DNA of 64,000 nucleotides from Siphonodentalium dalli (Eukaryota > Mollusca > Scaphopoda > Gadilida > Siphonodentaliidae). The notes beneath the pieces were generated by a model. It was given only the letters and a program-made list of their open reading frames with translations. It did not search any database and was not told where the DNA came from. Below, piece by piece: positions 56,844 to 64,000 of this stretch. Location of the stretch: contig CP136066.1 in NCBI GenBank assembly GCA_032622095.1, positions 145,481,559 through 145,545,558 of the forward strand. Reading direction: 5' to 3'. Position 1 is the first letter of the stretch; every line of letters begins with the position of its first letter. Made by a program: the position numbers and the translations under genes.

Positions 56844-57478
56844 TCATTCGAAGGGGCAATACACTCAAAAAGTTAAAGTGACACGAAACAAGGGACGTGA
56901 TGTAATATTGGTGTTTGAATCTTAAAGGAACACAAGACACTCTAAAGGGACACTCATTATGAATGAATGTTAACAATACAAGCGCACGAATGAAGAGCGT
57001 TGAACATATACAAAATTACTACACGAATGAATTGAACCTTGAAATTTATATTTCACATCTTACCAACAACAGCTACATGCATTATCATAGGGTTATACTG
57101 TCTTGCATATACACACGCTATGACATCATTAAAGGCGGACAATCCACTCACGGTGTGACAACAGATACAGACATAGGCATAGTGTTATACAGTCTTCTAT
57201 GTACCAATGCTATGACATAATTAAAGGGGGATAATACACGCACGGTGTGGAATGTTAAAGTGACACGCGGTAAGGGACGTGATGTAATATTGGTGAAACC
57301 CCCTCCCCACTTATAGATATATAACGAAGACGAGAATAACATGTTGATGAAGTTTATTGAAATTTAATCATTGTCTGAATCTTCGACCGTTAGATTTACT
57401 TCTAAGAGTTTCTTGAATTTTCTCATCGCTTCATCTGCAGCCCATTCATTATTATATCCGTGTTTGGTCAGTTTGACC
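56844..57478. repeat. Second palindrome, spacer
   Basis: Not inverted-repeated. It contains a direct repeat of 55228-55500 (about 56940-57210: ACACTCTAAAGGGACACTCA through AGTCTTCTATGTACC). It also has two copies of AAAGTGACACG...AAGGGACGTGATGTAATATTGG (56875-56915 and 57255-57295). From 57305 on, a block matches the first palindrome near 43650-43745 (AACATGTTGATGAAGTTTAT, then CATTATTATATCCGTGTTTG). Confidence 0.8.
57364..57477 (-). CDS. Hypothetical acidic-tailed frame VKLTKHGYNN, longer form
   Basis: 37 codons open to the arm border: VKLTKHGYNNEWAADEAMRK, then FKKLLEVNLTVEDSDND and TAA, followed by AATAAA 7 bases later. It has no Met because the arm junction cuts off the start. The short form is at 43655-43726. 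Not recognised. The amphipathic helix (DEAMRKFKKLLE) followed by a short acidic end makes coding plausible. Confidence 0.4.
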   Translation of the reverse strand, partial: VKLTKHGYNNEWAADEAMRKFKKLLEVNLTVEDSDND

Positions 57479-60400
57479 CTTCATAGCATGGGTACATGTA
57501 AGATAGTATAACACTATGACTATGTCTGTATCTGTTGTTGGTAAGATGTGAAAATATAAATTTCAGTTCATTCGTGTAGTAATTTCGTATATGTTCAACG
57601 CTCTTCATTCGTAAGAGTAATTACCAACTGGAAGTTGTACTATTTTTGATAAACATCGGATTTGCTCATCAGACGATAAGCTGACAATATTTACGCATGG
57701 TCTAATTAGATTCATGCATAAATGTAAGGTAATTTTTGTTATGGTCAAGTTTTTTGTTAAGACCATGTTCTAACATAGATCGATAAATAAGTTAAAGGTC
57801 ATTATATTCCACAGTCAAATCTATTGGTGATCGAATTTGATAACTATTTTATTGGAACAACTAAGAGTATTATTTACGTGAGATCAATGAGTCCAATTAT
57901 TATAAATAATAAATTGCAGGCATCGGTGGATACCCGATTGCCACATTTAGTGATCACGTGATAAACTGATAAAATGTCCAAATGACGTACTATAATGAGC
58001 AAAAAAAATGAGTTGACCTTCGGCTTCGTCCCGATTGGGTACTGAGCTGACACCGGGGATAAATTGACCAATGACTGCCATTGTATCCTTTGACAGATAT
58101 GCGTGCGCAGACTCGTTTGATGTTCGCTATCGCATTACTATGTTTTAATAGCCGAGCCTTCACTTATCGTCTGACTCTCTTACCGACAAGACCTGTCTAC
58201 ACAGTACTTCTCCGGCAGACTATTCATCCACTGGTAGGCCTACATACAGGTATGCCCATTTTTTTCCTCATTTGCTCATTTGTATTGCTCATTTGCTCAT
58301 TTTATTGCTCATTTTTTTGCTCATTTGCTCATTTATTTGCTCATTTGCTCATTTTTATTGCTCATTTGCTCATTTTCTTGCTCATTTGCTAATTTTTTTG
58401 CTCATTTGCTCATTTTTATTGCTCATTTGCTCATTTTCTTGCTCATTTGCTCATTTTCTTGCTCATTTGCTCATTTTTATGCTCATTTGCTCATTTTTTT
58501 GCTCATTTGCTCATTTTTATTGCTCATTTGCTCATTTTCTTGCTCATTTGCTCATTTTCTTGCTCATTTGCTCATTTTTATGCTCATTTGCTCATTTTTT
58601 TGCTCATTTGCTCATTTTTATTGCTCATTTGCTCATTTTCTTGCTCATTTGCTCATTTTTTTGCTCATTTGCTCATTTTTATTGCTCATTTGCTCATTTT
58701 CTTGCTCATTTGCTCATTTTTTTGCTCATTTGCTCATTTTTATTGCTCATTTGCTCATTGATTGGTGCATACCCAAGAGTCATAGACCTAACATCCAATG
58801 TACGTTAATGGTGTCATAGCGTGGGTACATAGAAGACTGTATAACACTATGCCTATGTCCGTATCTGTTGTCACACCGTGAGTGGATTGTCCACCTTTAA
58901 TGATGTCATAGCGTGTGTACATGCAAGACAGTATAATACTATGATTATGTCTGTAGCTGTTGTTGGTAAGATGTGAAATATAAATTTCAAGGTTCAATTC
59001 ATTCGTGTAGTAATTTCGTATATGTTCAACGCTCTTCGTTCGTGCGCTTGTATTGTTAACATTCATTCATAATGAGTGTCCCTTTAGATCGATAAATAAG
59101 TTAAAGGTCATTACATTCCACAGTCAAATCTATTGGTGATCGAATTTGATAACTATTTTATTGGAATAACTAAGAGTATTATTCACGTGAGATCAATGAG
59201 TCCAATTATTATAAATAATATATTGCAGGCATCGGTGGATACCCGATTGCCACATTTAGTGATCACGTGATAAACTGATAAAATGTCCAAAGCGTAAGTA
59301 TGAATGTGGGGCGATAAGTGGTTATTACGTAATGTTGTTATAACAATGTCATCAAAGCAATTTCTATAATTGAGTGTCCTGGACATATGCATGTTTTGGC
59401 TAACTAATTATCGTGTGAATGACACAGTTTATCAACCTTAATTGATACTAACCCGTTTGTTCAGACATTAAAGTCAGAGGTGTCATTATTTCTTCAGCCA
59501 TTTTTCGACAAGTCCTGAGTAGTGATTACAACGGCGTCTATTCACTATATGGAATACAGCTTAGTAATCTATATTTTTATACCATAAAATCCCGAACATA
59601 TGCAAGCCGGGATGACGTAACATTATATAAGATTATATATATGAACGTAATGTATGAATAGGCCGATAATTGGTTTTGTACGGACGAGGCAACATTAGTT
59701 GTTTAACTGGTTATTATTACGTAACCCTGTGTTCCCCCCGCTGAGAACACCTGCACATTTAACAATTGTTAATATCTATTTCTAAACATCGAACATGTCT
59801 GAACCTATCATTGGTACAATAGCAGTGATATAATGTTACATCATCGGTGCTACCTGGAGTTTTCGGCATATGATCGTAAGTGTGAATGGAGTGATAAGGG
59901 GTTATTACGTAATGTTGTTATAACAATGTCATCAAAGCAATTTCTATAATTGAGTGTCTCACGACCTGACGTAATATGTATGCATGTTTTGGCTAACTAA
60001 TTATCGTGTGAATGACACAGTTTATCAACCTTAATTGATACTAACCCGTTTGTTCAGACATTAAATCGATATGTTTTCTGAATAGCATATAACTGTGACC
60101 GGGGAAATAATATAATTCATTTGGTAAAGCAAAGGTGTGAAAGACACATTGTTACCACCAATGTCGCGTGTGTGATTGCGTGTACAGCGAATATGACAAT
60201 TCATTCTGGAGGGTTGTAATTTCACATTACAATTTTCGACCGTTAGTGATTCAACATAGTACATCTCAATACTTCCAATAATTCACGATAATACACACCT
60301 GTCATATACTCAATAACTTCATCTGGGGTAGAGAGAGTGTAAAGAATAAACGCTCTTTATTATTTATGTAAAAGTAATGGTGTCTATTTTCAGGTATGAC

Positions 60401-60872
60401 AATTATATGAACTGCGTCCGATAAAACACTGGAATGTATGCATTCATATCGATGGTCACAATGTCCAATAAAGCTATTTTCTAAACATCGATTAATAAAT
60501 ACATTGAAACATTGGTTGAACAACAAAAAAATAACGAAAGATATTACGCGCAAATAATTTAACATTCGACATTTTTTAAATATCGAGATTATCAGAAACC
60601 GAAAACTCGTTATAAATTTTTTATTTACACTTTTTTTAGAGAAATAATTTTGAGGGTTTTGAAATTTTTTTCTTTTGAAATTTTGGGGTTTTAAATTTTT
60701 TTGGGATTTTGAAATTTTTTGGAAAAAATAATTTTTGGAAGTTTTGAATTTTTTTTTGGGGTTTTGATATTTTTTGGGTTTTTGAAATTTTGGGAATATT
60801 TTAGTACAACCAATTTTAGACCCCAAAGATTCTATTTTTAGATGTGAAGGCAACGAGACGCCTATTCTTCTT
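57479..60872 (-). repeat. Second palindrome, right arm (3.4 kb)
   Basis: Inverse of 53451-56843. Differences are few: mostly A-run lengths in the TTCAAAA array, a TGTATTGCTC variant near 58282, and isolated substitutions. The outer border CGAGACGCCTATTCTTCTTAG mirrors the left border. Confidence 0.92.
58263..58760. repeat. TTGCTCAT array, right arm
   Basis: Inverse of the array at 55563-56052, with essentially the same order of unit variants, so the two arrays have not been rearranged separately since the arms formed. Confidence 0.9.
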
Positions 60873-61345
60873 AGCCTTCACTAAAGTACTTGTATCCTTG
60901 CTGTCGCGATTTCAATGAAGTGCCAGTCGAATTGAAGAACAATCCAGCGAAATCTGGTGGTAGTCCACCAAATTTGAAACACGTCGTTCCTTGTTGTCAG
61001 ACATATCGGCGTGTGATGTCTAACCTGCTATAATTCAGTCTTGCAATTTATGGCAGGCGTGGTTATCGCCGCTGGGCAGTAGCGTGAATTGCGGATGAAG
61101 ATGGATAACTCTAAAATCAAGTGTCAATTGTCGTGATACTTTAGTGATAATACGGCCATATTTTGTTGAACAAAATGTTGATAAATAACACGTTTTGGGA
61201 AATTTGATACCATAGTTGACAGTCACAGTGGTTACATTATGTTGTTGCAATAAATCAATTCTAACAAAAGCGTATTTTGAAGAAATGTTGTTGTTGTTGT
61301 ATCTTGTTGGTATGTGGACCGTCTGATCGGATTGAGTACCTTTAA
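60873..61345 (+). repeat. R1 repeat, 3' part, after short unique sequence
   Basis: From about 61130 it matches the 3' half of the 50330 copy (TGAACAAAATGTTG, CATAGTTGACAGTCA, GAAATGTTGTTGTTGTTG). It ends with the R1 terminus CTGATCGGATTGAGTACCTTTAA (61322-61344), the inverse of the terminus at 51511. 60873-61129 is not recognised. Confidence 0.65.
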
Positions 61346-61455
61346 GTAATAACTTTATTTATCTGTCTCATATTCTCACTTTTATTTTTATTTCGTATAA
61401 CTTATTACTGACACACGATCGAACGAGCCCACTATGTGAGTTGATGCGCGGTTAA

Positions 61456-61786
61456 CCCTTTACCCAACAGAACGGCCCTGTGCCAATGCATTCTCTTATA
61501 TATGCGAGTCGACCATAGGTCGCCTCGCATATATAAGAGAATGCATTGGCTTAACACATTAAAAATTATAAAATTGTTAAAGAATGTAAGAAAAAATGGT
61601 AAAAAGATTTTAAAAAGTTTTTAAGAGAATGCATTGGCACAGGGCATAATTGTAACCATCACAATGTGGTCAATGAGCCGGTTCCAGTGATATCCATATT
61701 TGTATGGTTTTATTGAGACAGACCCAAGATAATTTAGGCTGTTGCAGCTTTATTTGGCCGTTTTGGCCGGTTTGTTGGGTAAAGGG
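61456..61786. mobile_element. piggyBac-like MITE, 331 bp
   Basis: Inverted ends CCCTTTACCCAACAGAACGG and CCCTTTACCCAACAAACCGG (inverse of the right end), each directly bordered by TTAA (61452-61455 and 61787-61790). TTAA duplication with CCC...GGG ends is the piggyBac signature. Inside, GCCAATGCATTCTCTTATAT forms a hairpin with its inverse (about 61482-61550). A further inverse copy lies near 61622-61650. No transposase. Confidence 0.88.
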
Positions 61787-61994
61787 TTAAAATAAATAAA
61801 TGCTAACTGTTCTGAAATACGTCGGACTAAAATCAAGCAAACTCGCGTGGTGGAGTCGTTCACACGACAACCAGAGAAGACCCACATAAGCTATAACATA
61901 GCATGTTGTCGAACTCCCTCCATAACATATATGTTTATTAAATTGTAATCACTTTGTTATGAACTATATGGATTAAATAATGTTTATACACTAA

Positions 61995-62395
61995 GGGTAC
62001 GTTCATATGCTGGTAAGTTAGCACGGTATGCTTTGCAGGCATTTCATCATAGAAAACCACATGGTGCCAGAATATGAACGGAATCAAATAACATGCATCT
62101 TTACCAACAAGAGAAGTAAAATATCTGTAGTTCCACATGTAGCGGTGTTACTGGCATTTGCCTTCAAATAACTGTATGATTGATGTTTACTAGATAAGTC
62201 CATGCTTTTTTGCAGGCAAATTGTGGAAGCATCTCTACATGTTAAACTACAGAGATTTTACTTCGCACGTAGTTAGCTGTGCTACAGATCCATTTTATAT
62301 CCTTGTTTCCGTTCATATTCTGGCGTCATATCGTTTGCTAAGACGAAATTCCTGCAAGCCATATCGTGCAAACTTGCCAGTGTATGAACGTACCC
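61995..62395. mobile_element. TIR element with TAA duplication, 401 bp
   Basis: Inverted ends GGGTACGTTCATA. Arms of about 130-150 bases are recognisable though diverged (GCTTTGCAGGCATTTC against GCTTGCAGGAATTTC, CCAGAATATGAACGGAA near both inner edges). TAA at 61992-61994 and 62396-62398 fits the 3-bp duplication of PIF/Harbinger. No coding frame. Confidence 0.8.
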
Positions 62396-62813
62396 TAACC
62401 GAATCGCGACCTGTCAGTGTTAACGTCGTAAAAATGCTTATTTTAAAAGTTGATATATATGACCCCCGAAACGTCAAATGAGAGGGTTCATATGTTATAT
62501 ATCATTATTGTCTGGTAATGAAAACGTGTTATGATATTTATCTACAATAGTACGTTTAAGAGATAGATGTTGCAATATACACACACACATACGTCATAGC
62601 TAAATATATAGTGTACCGTTCTAAAGTAGTAACATTTCGGTCCCAGCCGTTACGTTTTAGGAAAATCTTAGCTCAATTGAGCGTAAATGTTTTTCCCATC
62701 GGTGGAAATGTTTGTCTCTTGATCTTTTATGGGGTTCATGTTGGATATTCCAAATAATAAGGCACTCTAGCCACGCCCTTGCCTACATAAGTTTCATGTT
62801 ATTTGTACTGCAG

Positions 62814-63509
62814 ATTGCACCGAGCTGTTGGCTTCCGGCTTCTCTTCGGATGGCGTATACCAAGTGAATATAAATGGGTCCGATGTTAATATAGTTTGTG
62901 ATATGACGACTGATGGCGGCGGCTGGACGGTGTTTCAGCAGAGATTGGACGGAGTCGTTGATTTCTACAGGAACTGGGCTGAGTACGTCAACGGATTCGG
63001 CAATTACGTCGCTCCAACTGGGAGCTTCTGGTTAGGCCTGGAACTGATACACCAAATGACGTCAATCCACCCGACTGAGTTATATATAGAGATGAGGCCA
63101 CCAGATGACACACTGTTGTTTGCGAGGTATTCAGCCTTCAGCTTGAAAGACGCGGAAAGCGATTACGTCATTTCAGTCTTTAACTACAGTGGAAATGCTG
63201 GTGATTCCATGACGTATCATAGTGGGAAGAAGTTTAGTACTTCTGATAAAGACAACAGCGTAAGCCATGCGGGATGTTCCGAGGCTTGTGCTACCCGATA
63301 TGGGGGGTCGTGGTGGTACGACTGTTGCTACAGAAATAATCTGAACGGGAAGTACATTGACATGGATAGCGCCAAGATGGTAAGATGGTTTGATAGTGCT
63401 AACTACGGCTCTCAAAGCATGACATATACGAAAATGATGTTCCGAAGATCCACGGATGCGACAGTTCCACAAGAACCTGCTTGTATCAATACCCAATCAG
63501 CATACAGCG
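62814..63509 (+). CDS. Fibrinogen C-terminal domain exon of a FReD (ficolin/tenascin-type) gene
   Basis: Secreted fibrinogen-related proteins act as lectins in innate recognition or as matrix proteins. The exon starts after TTTGTACTGCAG and ends at GCG|GTAAGA, phase 1 at both ends. It reads DCTELLASGFSSDGVY at its start, then GGGWTVFQQRLDGVVDFYRN, GSFWLGLELIHQM, and TSDKDNSVSHAGCSEAC (the calcium-loop and Cys region), followed by SWWYDCCYRNNLNGKY and YTKMMFRRS. That is a complete domain of about 220 residues, including the cysteine pairs. The upstream exons (signal peptide and any collagen or coiled-coil part) are not in the window or not recognised. No stop or frameshift, so it is probably a functional gene. 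Confidence 0.92.
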
Positions 63510-63684
63510 GTAAGATGATGCAAACACATTATATAACTATATATAAAAGAACATGGCTCATTTGAACCCCCAAATTTGATCGTTGTTATTTTGAAGGAGT
63601 GATAATATAGTTCGACAAATACACAGCATTCCGATTTATACGCATTATAGTTTATATATTCCAGTTGATTTCAATGTTTCGCAG

Positions 63685-63719
63685 GGAAAAGAGACCATCA
63701 CTGTCAATATTTACCATAA
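63685..63719 (+). CDS. Predicted terminal exon of the FReD gene
   Basis: After a pyrimidine-rich stretch ending TTTCGCAG, joining in phase to the previous exon gives the short end GKRDHHCQYLP and TAA (63717-63719). The extra Cys could pair with one of the C-terminal extension (PACINTQSAYS). If the intron is not removed, the frame instead reads through the donor and stops at 63563-63565. The short-exon model is my inference from splice signals only. Confidence 0.5.
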
Positions 63720-63992
63720 CGGAAATATAGACTGAAGAGATATGGGACCCGACTTTCTGTTGAACATAATTAGTTTTGCTGTGTCATGTAAAGTTGGTAC
63801 ATTGTATATAGATGTAAGAGCAGTTAACGTATTTGTAGGCTTATTTGATCCCCGCGGAACCGGAAATAATTTGAGACACAAATTAAGCTGCCATGCCGAA
63901 TTAACATTTTAAAGTGAAATGAAACATGCCACTGGTGTGCTCAAATGCGCATATAGAAAATGACACATGGACAGGACGGAAACCAGAATTTA

Positions 63993-63998
63993 AATAAA
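63993..63998 (+). terminator. Candidate poly(A) signal AATAAA of the FReD gene
   Basis: First canonical AATAAA after the predicted stop, 274 bases downstream. The cleavage site would lie beyond the window edge. Confidence 0.4.
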
Positions 63999-64000
63999 CT

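Overview
The window is AT-rich nuclear DNA from a multicellular animal, most likely a marine invertebrate. I cannot name the species. The evidence is a spliced fibrinogen-domain gene, AG/GT exon borders, and a dense load of animal-type transposons: DIRS-like, APE-type LINEs, PIF/Harbinger, hAT, piggyBac-like and Helitron. Only one convincing host gene is present, at the right edge. Nearly everything else is mobile or repetitive DNA, and most open frames are shadows of repeats.

Layout. (1) 27-11684: a decayed DIRS-like tyrosine-recombinase retroelement on the minus strand. It is flanked by two inverted copies of a ~500-bp repeat (called MITE-A here). It is split by a 6.3-kb LINE with long intact frames (LINE-A, minus) and by a 724-bp PIF/Harbinger element. 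(2) 12047-27395: relics. These are LINE-B (minus), an ~800-bp array of GATATC-type palindromes, a 5'-truncated LINE-C (plus) with a mutated reverse-transcriptase active site, fold-back elements, tandem duplications and G-tract repeats. (3) 27396-48379: a giant repeat structure. A 4.9-kb unit (27396-32290) is tandemly duplicated (second copy 32291-40753). The second copy continues into a palindrome whose axis is at 42517/42518, and the inverted arm runs to 48379. Two head-to-tail Helitrons (32373-34969), a hAT element with a verified empty site (38823-39798) and a fold-back element (about 40796-41113) inserted later. (4) 49751-51665: a possible Q-rich exon, a third MITE-A copy and another small repeat family (R1). 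(5) 53451-60872: a second palindrome with 3.4-kb arms and a 635-bp spacer. It is related to the first and shares sequence blocks and small reading frames with it. (6) 61456-62395: two small TIR elements with readable target duplications. (7) 62814-63719: the last exons of a fibrinogen-related (FReD) gene.

The most unusual content is the pair of related multi-kilobase palindromes. Their arms carry repeated small frames that often end in Asp/Ser-rich tails next to AATAAA signals, low-complexity GAGCAA and TTCAAAAA arrays, and a recurrent AATAAAGAGCGTTTATT motif that also occurs in MITE-A. I read them as one family of giant fold-back elements that I do not recognise. An assembly artefact or ordinary segmental inverted duplication must be excluded first.
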